Assembly: GCF_017377875.1 (NCBI RefSeq)
Contig: NZ_CP070975.1
Coordinates: forward strand, 3,410,001 to 3,474,000
DNA: 64,000 nucleotides
Source: Alcaligenes sp. SORT26
GTDB taxonomy: Bacteria; Pseudomonadota; Gammaproteobacteria; Burkholderiales; Burkholderiaceae_B
Direction: 5' to 3'
Part shown: positions 9,297 to 17,756 of the stretch, in pieces
Position numbering within the stretch: position 1 is the first letter of the stretch
How the letters are laid out: each line of letters opens with the position of its first letter
The notes under the pieces: generated by a model
Database searches by the model: none
What the model saw: only the letters and a program-made list of their open reading frames with translations
What the model was told of the DNA's origin: nothing
Made by a program: the position numbers and the translations under genes

Positions 9297-9297
9297 A

Positions 9298-10068
9298 TTA
9301 ACTCCAAAAGGTCAGCGGCATGGCCGGGCCGCGATATCCCACAAAGCAAGACAGGCTCAAACGCAAATCGCCCTTGCCGGGGGTGACGGCATGCATTTTG
9401 CGAGAATTAAAAATAATCAGATCGCCCGGACCGGGACGTATCTGCACTTCGGGGGCACCCAGCAAATCAGGATGGATGCCGTAGCTTTCACCACGCATCT
9501 GATCAAATTCATGGGGACTTAGTTCGGTTTGCCAGATTTGCAGTTCACCTCCTTGCTCAGGCATTTTCAAATACACATTGGCGGCCAACTGCCCCTGCAG
9601 ACTGATGGCTTGATAATTACCGGGTGCGTCTTTCGCCAGAATGTCGTGGTGTGCCAGGAAATGGACATCGGGCTGCACCACGCGCGATAAACCCACATAC
9701 ATTTTTTTTCCATACAAAGTCTCCAGCGTGGCCCCGGCGGGCCAGACCTCGTCCAGCGTGCAGCGCAGTACATCAATGGGGGACAAGTAGGGCGCGCAAC
9801 GGCGGCGCAGCTCGTCAATATTGTCAAAAACGCCTTCAAAGTAAGACGCTATGCGCTCGGGCTGGTTTTCCGCTTCGTAAAAAGCCATGCCTATGCGGCC
9901 GATGCTGGGGGCGTTCACGTAACGGTCAAAGCCCTTGTCGATGATTTGCTCGCCCAGCTTTTGTGAGGTGGGCGCATCAATGAACTGGGAGAGTCGAATA
10001 GCCAGGAGTTCGCCATTGAGCAAGGACTGCATATGCTCAGTCTGTAATCGTTCGGTTTCTAAATACAT
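9298..10068 (-). CDS. 2-oxoglutarate/Fe(II)-dependent oxygenase
   Basis: A 256-residue protein with the iron-binding facial triad visible: H140-x-D142 (in FLAHHDILAKDAPG) and distal H226 (in NSRKMHAVTPGKGDLRLSL), followed by Arg236, the usual 2-oxoglutarate anchor. The strand GDLIIFNSRKMHAV is typical of the double-stranded beta-helix core. The acidic ligand is Asp, so hydroxylation rather than halogenation is expected; carrier-free amino acid halogenases of this fold have Gly there. Start ATG 10068 follows AGGGAAGTGAG. The neighbours, an exporter coupled at its 3' end and an AlaX-type tRNA editing protein just upstream, suggest that the substrate is a free amino acid. Substrate and regiochemistry cannot be read from the sequence. 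Confidence 0.85.
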   Translation of the reverse strand: MYLETERLQTEHMQSLLNGELLAIRLSQFIDAPTSQKLGEQIIDKGFDRYVNAPSIGRIGMAFYEAENQPERIASYFEGVFDNIDELRRRCAPYLSPIDVLRCTLDEVWPAGATLETLYGKKMYVGLSRVVQPDVHFLAHHDILAKDAPGNYQAISLQGQLAANVYLKMPEQGGELQIWQTELSPHEFDQMRGESYGIHPDLLGAPEVQIRPGPGDLIIFNSRKMHAVTPGKGDLRLSLSCFVGYRGPAMPLTFWS

Positions 10069-10158
10069 GTCTCACTTCCCTTGGGGGTTTTTAAAAGAAT
10101 TGTTTTTCTTTCCCGGTCATAGCTAAAAATAATAAAAAACCTTAATTTTTATTATTGA

Positions 10159-10794
10159 TTAATCCAGCATTTCATAATGAACGCTTAATTCATCTTTTTT
10201 ATTTTTGATACGGATTATTTTCAATCCATTTAATTCAGATGTATTTTCAACATGCGTGCCGCCACATGGATACTGCCCCAGGGTGCCAATCGTCACCTGG
10301 CGTCGGCCTTCCTGAAAACTGATGCCAATAGGCTGTGCCAGTTGGATCTGCTCGGCACAGCGATCAGACAAATCGTCCAGAAAAGGCGGTAGGGCATTTT
10401 TGGGATTCAGGAACACCACCCGCGACTCGCCACGCCAGTGATGGGCCTTGATGGCTTGCCAGCCGGTGCGCTCGACCAGATGACCGATCATGTGGCCAGC
10501 GGTATGCAGACGGGCATGCTGCAAGCGGTGCGCCCGGTCTACGTGCAGTTCAACCGGGCCCAGGGGCAGGCGCACATGCAGGTAGTGCAATACGTGGCCG
10601 TCTCGGTTCTGAGCGACATGCAGGACTTCGTGACCATTCAAGGTGCCTTTGTCGCAGGGTTGGCCACCGCCTTGGGGATGAAATAAGGTTTTATCCAGCC
10701 TGACAGCATAGCGTTCATTTTCCGAGTGATAACACTCCAGGACTTCCGCTATGCAGGTAAGGCTATTGCTAGTCAAATATAATTTATCTTGCAT
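10159..10794 (-). CDS. AlaX-type trans-editing protein for mischarged tRNA
   Basis: A 211-residue protein corresponding to the editing domain of alanyl-tRNA synthetase as a free-standing unit. The zinc ligands are present: H97-x3-H101 (HTAGH) and C177-x3-H181 (CGGTH). FHPQGGGQP near residue 39 is the conserved N-terminal AlaX motif. Such proteins hydrolyse Ser- or Gly-tRNA(Ala) and, in some antibiotic producers, tRNA charged with an unusual amino acid (the fluorothreonine editing protein of Streptomyces cattleya). Here it lies 90 bases upstream of the oxygenase on the same strand and divergent from a LysR regulator. That linkage makes a dedicated self-protection role plausible; a housekeeping role is the alternative. 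Confidence 0.88.
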   Translation of the reverse strand: MQDKLYLTSNSLTCIAEVLECYHSENERYAVRLDKTLFHPQGGGQPCDKGTLNGHEVLHVAQNRDGHVLHYLHVRLPLGPVELHVDRAHRLQHARLHTAGHMIGHLVERTGWQAIKAHHWRGESRVVFLNPKNALPPFLDDLSDRCAEQIQLAQPIGISFQEGRRQVTIGTLGQYPCGGTHVENTSELNGLKIIRIKNKKDELSVHYEMLD

Positions 10795-10880
10795 TTTATT
10801 ACCTGTAGGTTGGTTTTAAGGCATTGTAGGCATAGTAGGCAGTCCCGATAATTGCAATTCAATGAAATAATTTATTCCCT

Positions 10881-11822
10881 ATGAGCACAAGTAATCTGAC
10901 TTCCCTGATGAGCGATATGGTGGTCTTTGTCAAAGTGGTGGAGACTGGCAGTTTTTCCGAGGCCTCTCGTCAGCTTGGCTATACCCCCTCGGCAGTGAGC
11001 CGTTCCATTGCGCGTTTGGAGAAAGGGCTGGGGACACGGGTGCTGCAACGCACGACCCGTAAACTGCGCTTGAGCGACAGCGGGCAGGCGATTTACGAGC
11101 ATGCCCGCGATATGTTGTCCTGCGCACAGGCGGCCATGGAGATTTCGGGGCAGTTTCAGACCGAGCCGGAAGGGCAGATTCGGCTGAGTGTCCCCAAGGC
11201 CGTGGGACATTTTTTAATCCATCCCCATATGCCGGATTTTCTGGCGGCGCATCCTAATGTGAATGTCCTGATGAACCTGGATGACCGCTATGCGGATCTG
11301 ATCGATGATCAGTTGGATCTGGCGATTCGTATTACTGATCAGCCGCCACCGGGCCTGATGGGGCGGCATCTGACGGATATCCGTCACGGTCTGTATGCCA
11401 GCCCGGCCTATCTGGCAGAACATAGCTTGCCCACGCATCCGCAACAGTTGCGTGAACATAGCTGCATCTATTTGGGTGAAGCGCCCAGCGATTCACGCTG
11501 GCGATTCAATAAAGGCGGGCGGGTGCTGAATGTGTCGGTTAGCGGTCGTTATGCGGCTAACCATACGGGCGTGCGGCTGGATGCCGTGGAGCGGGGCTTG
11601 GGGGTGGGCAGCCTGCCTTGTTTTGTGGCCAAGGAGCCGGAGCAGGAAGGGCGTATCGTGCGCGTGTTAGCTGATTGGGAGTTCCGCACTCAGTACTGTG
11701 GCGCGCTGTGGGCCCTGTATCCGCCTACCCGCCATCTGCCTCCCAAGCTGCGCTTGTTCGTGGAGTTTCTGGCGGGCCGTTTAGGGGGAGGCAGGATGGA
11801 GCCCGTGTCGACGGCGTTTTAG
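10881..11822 (+). CDS. LysR-family transcriptional regulator
   Basis: A 313-residue protein with an N-terminal winged helix (residues ~12-70: FVKVVETGSFSEASRQLGYTPSAVSRSIARLEKGLG) and a LysR-type effector domain (IRLSVPKAVGHFLIHP onward). It is transcribed away from the alaX-like gene with 86 bases between the two starts, the classical arrangement in which a LysR protein controls the divergent gene and itself. The intergenic segment is AT-rich and contains ataattgcaattcaat, but a defined operator cannot be assigned. No good ribosome site precedes the ATG. Its 3' end overlaps the convergent CMD-family gene by four bases. Confidence 0.9.
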   Translation: MSTSNLTSLMSDMVVFVKVVETGSFSEASRQLGYTPSAVSRSIARLEKGLGTRVLQRTTRKLRLSDSGQAIYEHARDMLSCAQAAMEISGQFQTEPEGQIRLSVPKAVGHFLIHPHMPDFLAAHPNVNVLMNLDDRYADLIDDQLDLAIRITDQPPPGLMGRHLTDIRHGLYASPAYLAEHSLPTHPQQLREHSCIYLGEAPSDSRWRFNKGGRVLNVSVSGRYAANHTGVRLDAVERGLGVGSLPCFVAKEPEQEGRIVRVLADWEFRTQYCGALWALYPPTRHLPPKLRLFVEFLAGRLGGGRMEPVSTAF

Positions 11823-12343
11823 CGTGCGTCGTCCGAATGGATATGCAGGGCTTCCAGAAAGCGCGACACCATATTGTAGGTAGCGATGGTGGCGGTCAGC
11901 TCAATGGTCAGGCGTTCGTCAAAATACTGACGTATCTCCTTGAACACGGCGTCGTCCACCTGCACATTGCGCGTCATGGCATCGGTATAGGCCAGGACAG
12001 CGCATTGGAGGGGCGTGAATTGGTCCGAGGTCTGCCAGTCTGGCAGGGCATCCAGTTGAGCCTGAGTCATGCCCTCTGCCAGCGCGATAGGCGCATGCTG
12101 ATCGGCTTCGTATGGGGCGCGGTTCAACAAGGCGACGCGCATGATGACCAGCTCACGCACATCACCCGGCAAGCTGCTGTTGTGACGGATACCGGTCAGG
12201 TGATTCAGCCAGCCTTTGGCAATGGGCGGGCTGTGTAGCAGCATTTGGTACAGGTGCAATACGCTGCCACGTTCCGCAATGATCTGTTCGACCAAGGGGG
12301 CGGCTTCGGGGGTAGTCAGATCGGCATAGGGCAGGCGGGCCAT
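11819..12343 (-). CDS. Carboxymuconolactone decarboxylase-family protein lacking CxxC
   Basis: A 174-residue all-helical protein of the AhpD/CMD fold. The core helix RELVIMRVALLNRAPYEADQHAPIA keeps the conserved Glu and His of the family, but where AhpD-like members carry the redox CxxC this protein has APYE, so it should not act as a thiol peroxidase reductase. It belongs with the non-redox, decarboxylase-like or unknown-function members. Start ATG 12343 has a strong AAAGGAG site. It could be cotranscribed with the convergent group only by readthrough; no operon partner is clear. Confidence 0.85.
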   Translation of the reverse strand: MARLPYADLTTPEAAPLVEQIIAERGSVLHLYQMLLHSPPIAKGWLNHLTGIRHNSSLPGDVRELVIMRVALLNRAPYEADQHAPIALAEGMTQAQLDALPDWQTSDQFTPLQCAVLAYTDAMTRNVQVDDAVFKEIRQYFDERLTIELTATIATYNMVSRFLEALHIHSDDAR

Positions 12344-12465
12344 GGTTCTCCTTTATATAGAGTGTGGTATCTTGCGGCTGGCTTGCCGCAGGGCAGTCAA
12401 CAGAGTGCTGTTTGAGGCGCGGCAGCTTGTGCACGCGGCCCCTCAGGCACTCTGCATGATGGGAT

Positions 12466-13791
12466 TCAGCGGGGCAGAATAGTGTCGATGGTCTGAGTCA
12501 GTCGTTGCACAATGTCGTGAATATCAGATTCGGTACAAATAAAAGGTGGGGCCAGCAAAATATGGTCGCCCAGCACGCCGTCTATCGTACCGCCCATCGG
12601 GTAGAGCATCAGGCCCTGGGAAAAAGCGTGCTGCTTGATCTTGGCATGGGTTTTCAGGCCGGGGTCCAGAGGCTGTTTGCTGGCTTTGTCTTGTACCAGC
12701 TCGATACCAACAAACAGGCCACGGCCACGGATATCGCCCACATTGGGGTGGCTGTCCAAAGCCAGGTGCAATTCCCGACGTAACTGTTCGCCGCGCTGGC
12801 GTACGTTTTCCAGTAACTGATCTTGCTCAATCACCTCTTGTACGGCCAAGGCACCCGCGCAGGCAGTCGCGTGTCCCATGTAAGTATGGCCATGCTGAAA
12901 AAAGCCCGAGCCATTCAGGATGGCCTGATAGATACGGTCGCTGGCCAGCATGGCACCAATGGGCTGATAGCCCGCTCCCAGCCCTTTGGCAATCGCCATA
13001 ATGTCTGGCGCCACACCGTCCTCTTCGCAGGCAAACAGATAGCCTGTGCGGCCCATGCCGGACATGACTTCGTCCAGAATCAGCAGGACACCGTGTTTAT
13101 CGCAGACCTGGCGGATTTTCTTCCAGTAATCACCCACGGGGGCCAAGGCACCTGCGGTAGCGCCTACCACTGTCTCGCCCACAAAGGCGGCGACGTTTTC
13201 CGGCCCCAGCTTTTGAATCATGTCATCCAGCTCTTGGGCCAGACGGTCGGCATAGTGTTCAGCAGTTTCATCGCTACGCTGGTCACGATAGGGGTAGCAG
13301 GGCGAGACATGCTGGGCGGGAGCCAGTAAAGGCAGAAAAGGTTTGCGACGCCATTCATTGCCACCGATAGCCAAGGCACCCAGCGTATTGCCGTGGTAGC
13401 TCTGACGACGGGCGATGAAGATATGACGCTCTGGCTGGCCGATTTCCACAAAGTATTGCCGTGCCAGCTTCAGGCTGGCCTCTACCGCTTCGGAGCCGCC
13501 AGACAAAAAGTACACATGGTCCAGATCGCCTGGTGAGCGGCTAGTCAGAAAGTCAGCCAGATCTTCGGCAGCCTGGCTGCTGAAAAAAGAGGTATGGGCA
13601 TAGGCAATCTGGTCCAGTTGCTGCTTGATGGCGGCGATCACCGTGGGGTGGCTATGGCCCAGGCAGGACACAGCCGCGCCACCACTGGCATCTATATAGG
13701 TGTTGCCATTGCTGTCCACAATGCGGATGCCATCGCCTTTGACGGCGTAGGGCAAGGTTTGTTTGGGGTTGCGATGAAAAACGTGTGTCAT
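12466..13791 (-). CDS. Class III PLP-dependent aminotransferase
   Basis: A 441-residue enzyme of the ornithine/omega-amino acid aminotransferase class (fold type I). Visible motifs are FLSGGSEAVEASLKLARQY (phosphate-binding region), SYHGNTLGALAIGG, ILDEVMSGMGRTG (cofactor Asp) and IMAIAKGLGAGYQPIGA with the Schiff-base lysine. ATG 13791 (MTHVFHRNP) is preferred because conserved sequence begins there; an in-frame ATG at 13926 would add 45 residues of non-family sequence running through the probable operator. The gene diverges from an RpiR regulator and a C45 hydrolase gene, so it may belong to the same pathway for an acylated amino compound. The exact amino donor is unknown. Confidence 0.9.
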   Translation of the reverse strand: MTHVFHRNPKQTLPYAVKGDGIRIVDSNGNTYIDASGGAAVSCLGHSHPTVIAAIKQQLDQIAYAHTSFFSSQAAEDLADFLTSRSPGDLDHVYFLSGGSEAVEASLKLARQYFVEIGQPERHIFIARRQSYHGNTLGALAIGGNEWRRKPFLPLLAPAQHVSPCYPYRDQRSDETAEHYADRLAQELDDMIQKLGPENVAAFVGETVVGATAGALAPVGDYWKKIRQVCDKHGVLLILDEVMSGMGRTGYLFACEEDGVAPDIMAIAKGLGAGYQPIGAMLASDRIYQAILNGSGFFQHGHTYMGHATACAGALAVQEVIEQDQLLENVRQRGEQLRRELHLALDSHPNVGDIRGRGLFVGIELVQDKASKQPLDPGLKTHAKIKQHAFSQGLMLYPMGGTIDGVLGDHILLAPPFICTESDIHDIVQRLTQTIDTILPR

Positions 13792-13822
13792 GGCGCAGAT
13801 CCAGAAAGTAGGCCCAAAAGGA

Positions 13823-13861
13823 TTTTCAACGTATGTTGAATATATGATAATACTTTCAACA
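13823..13861. promoter_or_regulatory. Probable RpiR operator with three TTCAAC/GTTGAA half-sites
   Basis: Between the divergent aminotransferase and RpiR genes: ttcaac-gtat-gttgaa (13825-13840) and, overlapping it, tgttgaa-N14-ttcaaca (13834-13861). The alternating half-sites lie just upstream of the aminotransferase start at 13791. Confidence 0.55.
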
Positions 13862-13972
13862 AATAAATCATTTCTGCTTTGTAAGGATAGGTGGATAAAG
13901 GCCTCACTGTTGCGCCTGGACTGCATTTGCGCCCGATATATACTTGGTATCCCTTTTTAAGCGTGTTGGCCC

Positions 13973-14833
13973 ATGAACTCCTTGAGCTCCTTGACGGTGC
14001 GTATCCAGGCGGCATTTGCCACCCTGTCACCGCAGTTTCAGCAAAGCGCGCGCTATGTGCTTGATCACGCCGATCAGGTGCCTTTGATGTCCATGCGTCA
14101 GTTAGCTGCTCAAGCCCAGGTGCAGCCTGCAACCTTGTTGCGGTTTGCGCAGTCTCTGGGTTTTGCTGGCTGGGCAGAGTTCAAAGCGGTGTTTACCCAG
14201 GCGCTGCATGGTCAGGGGGCACGGCGCTATGCCGATCAGGCCCGTGTGGTCGTGCGTAATCGACACAAAGAGGACAGGCTGGAGCAGGCCCTGACGGCGC
14301 AAATGGATAATCTGGCGCTACTGCGTGAGGCGAACGAGGCGCGCCTGCCGCAGGCGGTAGAACTGCTTTCCAAGGCCAAGCGGGTTTTTGTGGCTGGGTT
14401 CCGCGCCTCTTTTGCGCCTGCCTTCTCTTTCCATTACCAGTACCGCCTGTTCCGACCTTCGATTGTCTTGCTACGCGGCGAGTCTGGCACTCTGGATATG
14501 GATTTGCGGGCCTTGCAAAAGGGGGATGTGCTGGTCTTGTTCGGTTTTGCCCCGTATTCCCAGGAAGCCGTGCTGGCGCATCGCGCCGCTCAGCAGGCAG
14601 ATGCACATATTCTGGCGATTTGCGACAGCTTGCTTGCCCCTATTGCGCAGCAGGCAGATGCCACATTATTGTTTGGAACCGACAGTCCGTCTTTTTTTCC
14701 TTCTTTGGTCGCCGCACAGGCTCTGGTGGAGGTGTTGCTGGAGCAGGTTCTGGCCAAGGCGGGCAGTCGTGCAGTCAGCGGTATTGAGTTGCTTGAAGAT
14801 CAATTGCACCAATCAGGTGCCTACTGGAAATAG
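13973..14833 (+). CDS. MurR/RpiR-family transcriptional regulator
   Basis: A 286-residue protein with an N-terminal HTH_6 domain (residues ~5-80; MSMRQLAAQAQVQPATLLRFAQSLGF) and a SIS sugar-phosphate-type domain (about 125-260; KRVFVAGFRASFAPAFSFHYQYRL and DVLVLFGFAPYSQEAVLAHRAA). Regulators of this family sense small metabolites through the SIS domain. Five bases separate its stop from the next gene, so the two are cotranscribed, and the divergent aminotransferase is a likely second target. The effector cannot be deduced; in Proteobacteria such RpiR proteins often govern amino acid or amino-sugar catabolism. Confidence 0.9.
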   Translation: MNSLSSLTVRIQAAFATLSPQFQQSARYVLDHADQVPLMSMRQLAAQAQVQPATLLRFAQSLGFAGWAEFKAVFTQALHGQGARRYADQARVVVRNRHKEDRLEQALTAQMDNLALLREANEARLPQAVELLSKAKRVFVAGFRASFAPAFSFHYQYRLFRPSIVLLRGESGTLDMDLRALQKGDVLVLFGFAPYSQEAVLAHRAAQQADAHILAICDSLLAPIAQQADATLLFGTDSPSFFPSLVAAQALVEVLLEQVLAKAGSRAVSGIELLEDQLHQSGAYWK

Positions 14834-14838
14834 ACGCA

Positions 14839-15876
14839 ATGGCTAAGTTGTCCTATCTGGAGTTAAGTGGTGGTCCCAAAGAAATTGGCCATTCTTTGGG
14901 ACGTTTCGGAGCCCCTGCAGTGCATGCCTATTTGCTGAGCTCAGCAGCATGGCAAGGCATCATGCAACAAAAAGGGACGGCGGTAGCCAGTCAACTGGCT
15001 CAGTACACCGAACGCTATTTCCCCCGAATATGGACCGAGCTCCAGGGCCTGGCATTAGGCCTGGAGCTCCCTTTTGAAGACGTGTTTTTGTGGAATTGCC
15101 GGGGCGACCTGTGGGCGATGGCGCCGGATGGTTGCACCACCGTGCAAATGCCCGCCCAGGGCGAACCGCGTCTGGTGCATAACGAAGATGGTGATCCCGG
15201 CTTTGCAGGTTACTGCGGGGTTGCCAAATTCATTCCTGACAGTGGCATGTCCTTCGTGTCTTTCCTGTACCCCGCTTCCTTGCCCGGTCACAGCTTTGCC
15301 GTCACGCAGGCTGGATTGGCCATGACTGTCAATAATGTGCGTGCCCGTCATGTGGCCCCTGGCGTGCCGCGCATGGTTCTGACTCGTGCCATGCTGGACC
15401 AGCCCGATCTGGATCAGGCGGTGGGTATCTTGCAGGATCACCCACGCTCGGGAGCGTTCCACTTGAGTCTGGCCCAGCGTGGTGATCCGCGCTTGCTAAG
15501 CGTGGAATTCAGTGCCGAGGCGGTGTCCGTGCAGACGATTGAGCAAAACCGTCTGCATGCCAACCATGCTCTGCATCCGTCCATGCAGGGGTTTGAGCAG
15601 CGTATTACCCGTTCGTCCGAACGGCGGCAAGAGCGTGGGGATGAGTTGCTGGCGCAAGCCGGGGCCGAGCTGGATCCTTTGAAGGTCCTGGCAGATCAGC
15701 ACCATGTGCAGTTTCCGATCTGGCGTTGTGACCCGGCCGATAGTGACGCGGAAAATACCTTGGCGACCGTGGATATTCAGGTGGGCAGCCTGTCCTTGAA
15801 ATGGCAGGTGTACGAAGATCCTACAGATCAGCCTGCGCTGAAGTTTTCGGATATTACTCGCATTGATCCTGCCTGA
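14839..15876 (+). CDS. C45-family acyl-amide hydrolase / acyltransferase (Ntn fold)
   Basis: A 345-residue protein of the C45 peptidase family, which includes the penicillin-forming acyl-CoA:6-APA acyltransferase. The family nucleophile is visible as Cys99 in APDGCTTVQM, preceded by FLWNCRGDLW. In this family autoproteolysis before that Cys creates the N-terminal nucleophile. HNEDGDPGFAGYCGVAKF and TQAGLAMTVNNVRA match the substrate-pocket strands. In bacteria such enzymes usually cleave or transfer N-acyl groups on amino compounds. With the RpiR regulator and divergent aminotransferase it may deacylate a substrate that is then transaminated, which is inference. Confidence 0.88.
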   Translation: MAKLSYLELSGGPKEIGHSLGRFGAPAVHAYLLSSAAWQGIMQQKGTAVASQLAQYTERYFPRIWTELQGLALGLELPFEDVFLWNCRGDLWAMAPDGCTTVQMPAQGEPRLVHNEDGDPGFAGYCGVAKFIPDSGMSFVSFLYPASLPGHSFAVTQAGLAMTVNNVRARHVAPGVPRMVLTRAMLDQPDLDQAVGILQDHPRSGAFHLSLAQRGDPRLLSVEFSAEAVSVQTIEQNRLHANHALHPSMQGFEQRITRSSERRQERGDELLAQAGAELDPLKVLADQHHVQFPIWRCDPADSDAENTLATVDIQVGSLSLKWQVYEDPTDQPALKFSDITRIDPA

Positions 15877-15881
15877 AAATA

Positions 15882-15910
15882 AATAGGGCCCTGCTTGGCA
15901 GGGCCCTATT
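15882..15910. terminator. Bidirectional terminator between convergent genes
   Basis: A 13-bp perfect inverted repeat (aatagggccctgc / gcagggccctatt) with a three-base loop. The T-rich tail (TTTATTTT) lies on the minus strand, so it serves the adenosyltransferase operon as well as the C45 gene. Confidence 0.85.
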
Positions 15911-15916
15911 CTTATA

Positions 15917-15965
<49 letters not shown>

Positions 15966-15966
<1 letters not shown>

Positions 15967-16529
15967 CAGCTCTTGTCTTGCTCGTTGCGCTTGGGTTCCC
16001 AGAGCACGTCAGAGCGGCCTGCATGGCGGTTTAGCGTACGTGCCAATACAAACAGCAAATCAGACAGTCGATTCAGGTACAGACGCGGGCCATCCTGCGG
16101 CAAAGACTCTGAGGGCACGGCCACGACACTACGTTCCGCACGACGTGCCACGCAACGCAAGACATGCGCTTGTGCTGCTTCCGGACTGCCGCCGGGCAAA
16201 ATAAACTCTTTCAAGATGCCCAAAGGTTCGTTGTAATGGCGAATCGCCTTGTCCAGGCGTTCCACATGGCTGCTGCCTATAACCTGATGGCCGGGAATGC
16301 ACAGCTCTGCGCCCATATCGAACAAGTCGTGCTGGATATCGGATAGCAAGGTATCCACATCTTCTGGCAGCGCCATGCTGCGCAACACACCTATATGGCT
16401 GTTGAGCTCATCCACATCGCCCAGAGCGTGAATCAATGGAGCCGTTTTGGGCAGGCGGCTGCCATCGCCCAGGCCCGTCGTACCGTCATCGCCAGTACGA
16501 GTGCTGATAATGGAAAGTCGAGTGGACAT
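15966..16529 (-). CDS. Cob(I)alamin adenosyltransferase, PduO type
   Basis: A 187-residue enzyme that transfers the adenosyl group of ATP to cob(I)alamin to give coenzyme B12. The N-terminal ATP loop TRTGDDGTTGLGDGSRLPK (residues ~10-28) is diagnostic for the PduO class. HALGDVDELNSHIG, the helix core SDIQHDLFDMGAEL and the later RCVARRAERSVVAV with LNRLSDLLFVLAR complete the trimeric helical bundle. The start lies 6 bases downstream of the GNAT gene's stop, so the two form an operon with the GNAT first. A hexanucleotide array abuts its stop codon. Confidence 0.95.
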
Positions 16530-16535
16530 GATGCC

Positions 16536-17060
16536 TTATGCCTCGATAGGGCGGGGGGTGCCATTGGCCAGATTGCTCAGAGCATCGCCCGTGACTCGTA
16601 CGATGCGCCACTCTTCCATCACCTGGGCACCCTGGTACTTGTAAAAGTCGATGGCGTTCTGGTTCCAGTCCAGCACCACCCATTCCAGACGACCACAGCC
16701 TTGAGCGACGGCCAACTGAGCCAGGTGACGCAGTGCGGCAGCACCCAAACCGTGTTTGCGGTGGGTGGGGTCTATGTACAAATCCTCCAGATAGATGCCG
16801 CGGCGATCTAAAAAGCTGGAGTAGTTGTAAAACCACATAATGTAAGAAATTGGTGCGTTGGGCTGATCTTCCGGGGTGATGACCAGGCAGTAGGCACTGG
16901 GCTCATCGGAGAAGAAGCTGTTGCGTAGCGACTCGACGCTGGCCTTGAAAATATGTTCCAGTTTCTCGAAGGCGGCCATATCGCGCATCAGGCCCAAAAC
17001 GGCCGGAATGTCTGCGGGGGTGGCTGGACGCAGCACATACCCTTTAATAAATTCGCTCAT
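16536..17060 (-). CDS. GNAT-family N-acetyltransferase, diamine acetyltransferase-like
   Basis: A 174-residue acetyl-CoA-dependent N-acetyltransferase. The N-terminal strand YVLRPATPADIPAVLGLM, the YLEDLYIDPTHRKHGLGAAAL pyrophosphate-binding loop and the C-terminal EWVVLDWNQNAIDFYKYQGA are characteristic, and the overall pattern is that of the SSAT (spermidine/spermine or thialysine acetyltransferase) branch. The substrate is probably a small amine, but this is not proven. The gene is first in a two-gene operon with the cobalamin adenosyltransferase. Confidence 0.88.
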   Translation of the reverse strand: MSEFIKGYVLRPATPADIPAVLGLMRDMAAFEKLEHIFKASVESLRNSFFSDEPSAYCLVITPEDQPNAPISYIMWFYNYSSFLDRRGIYLEDLYIDPTHRKHGLGAAALRHLAQLAVAQGCGRLEWVVLDWNQNAIDFYKYQGAQVMEEWRIVRVTGDALSNLANGTPRPIEA

Positions 17061-17171
17061 GCTTTTGCAAAGGTTTAGCGTTATGCTTGATCGGAAACAG
17101 ACGCATCAGGCGTCCGAAAGTAGGCATTATGAGCTAATTGTCTGGCTCTGCCCAATTTGCAGGAGTTAAAA

Positions 17172-17477
17172 ATGGCATGGACGAAACGAAGCGCTGCCTT
17201 GGCGCTGGGAACTCTGGGTGTAGTGGCGGGCTCGGCCTATGTCGTGGTCGCCCAGGCTCAAGAGGCCAGTGCATCAGGTGAAGTGCGCCGACTGGATGCC
17301 GAGGCTGGCAAGATCACCATCAAGCATGGTGAGATCAGCGACCTGGAGTTGCCCGCCATGACACTGGTCTACAAAATTGATCCCGCCTTGCTGGCCAACA
17401 TCAAACCGGGCGACAAGGTGAAATTCACCGCCAAGCGTGATGGTGGCGATTACGTGGTCACCAAGATCAGCAAATAA
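17172..17477 (+). CDS. Periplasmic copper-binding protein (CusF-like)
   Basis: A 101-residue protein with an N-terminal signal peptide (hydrophobic residues ~8-28, cleavage probably after VVAQAQ) and a small OB-fold domain. ELPAMTLVYKIDPALLANIKPGDKVKFTAKR is the CusF/copper-binding pattern with the metal-binding Met. ATG 17172 has an AGGAG site seven bases upstream; a frame extension to 17157 is rejected. It is a single gene followed by its own terminator. CusF-like proteins pass Cu(I)/Ag(I) to efflux systems, but no efflux genes lie nearby, so here it may act as a periplasmic copper buffer. Confidence 0.85.
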   Translation: MAWTKRSAALALGTLGVVAGSAYVVVAQAQEASASGEVRRLDAEAGKITIKHGEISDLELPAMTLVYKIDPALLANIKPGDKVKFTAKRDGGDYVVTKISK

Positions 17478-17500
17478 GGTGGATTCAGCAGGTGGATAAA

Positions 17501-17525
17501 AAACCGGGTTCACCCGGTTTTTTTT
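17501..17525 (+). terminator. Terminator after the copper-binding protein gene
   Basis: A nine-base perfect stem (aaaccgggt / acccggttt) with a TC loop, followed by a long T run. Confidence 0.88.
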
Positions 17526-17681
17526 ATGTCCTATCCAGGAGAGCCGTCAGTCTGCTCTGGTCGGAGGGGGGCGATCTGACGATCACTAAGCTTGATGCGT
17601 TTTGCCAGGTCAGAGTTTGTTGAAAACTTGGGTGCAATCGCCTGCTGGGGACGGTGTTGGTTCTTACCCGAACAAGAATGG

Positions 17682-17710
17682 AAAAAGGGGCAGAAAAATC
17701 TGCCCCTTTT
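17682..17710. terminator. Bidirectional terminator downstream of hslU
   Basis: The stem ggggcaga / tctgcccc with an AAAA loop is flanked by AAAAA on the left and TTTT on the right. On the minus strand the T run follows the stem 47 bases after the hslU stop. Confidence 0.85.
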
Positions 17711-17756
17711 GTTTGTCCGGCAACAAGCGGAACAAGCGTTGGATCTAGTGCCGGAT

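Noticed and set aside
9298-10068. A possible amino acid halogenase
   Set aside because: The iron-binding motif is H-x-D; halogenases of this fold lack the acidic ligand.
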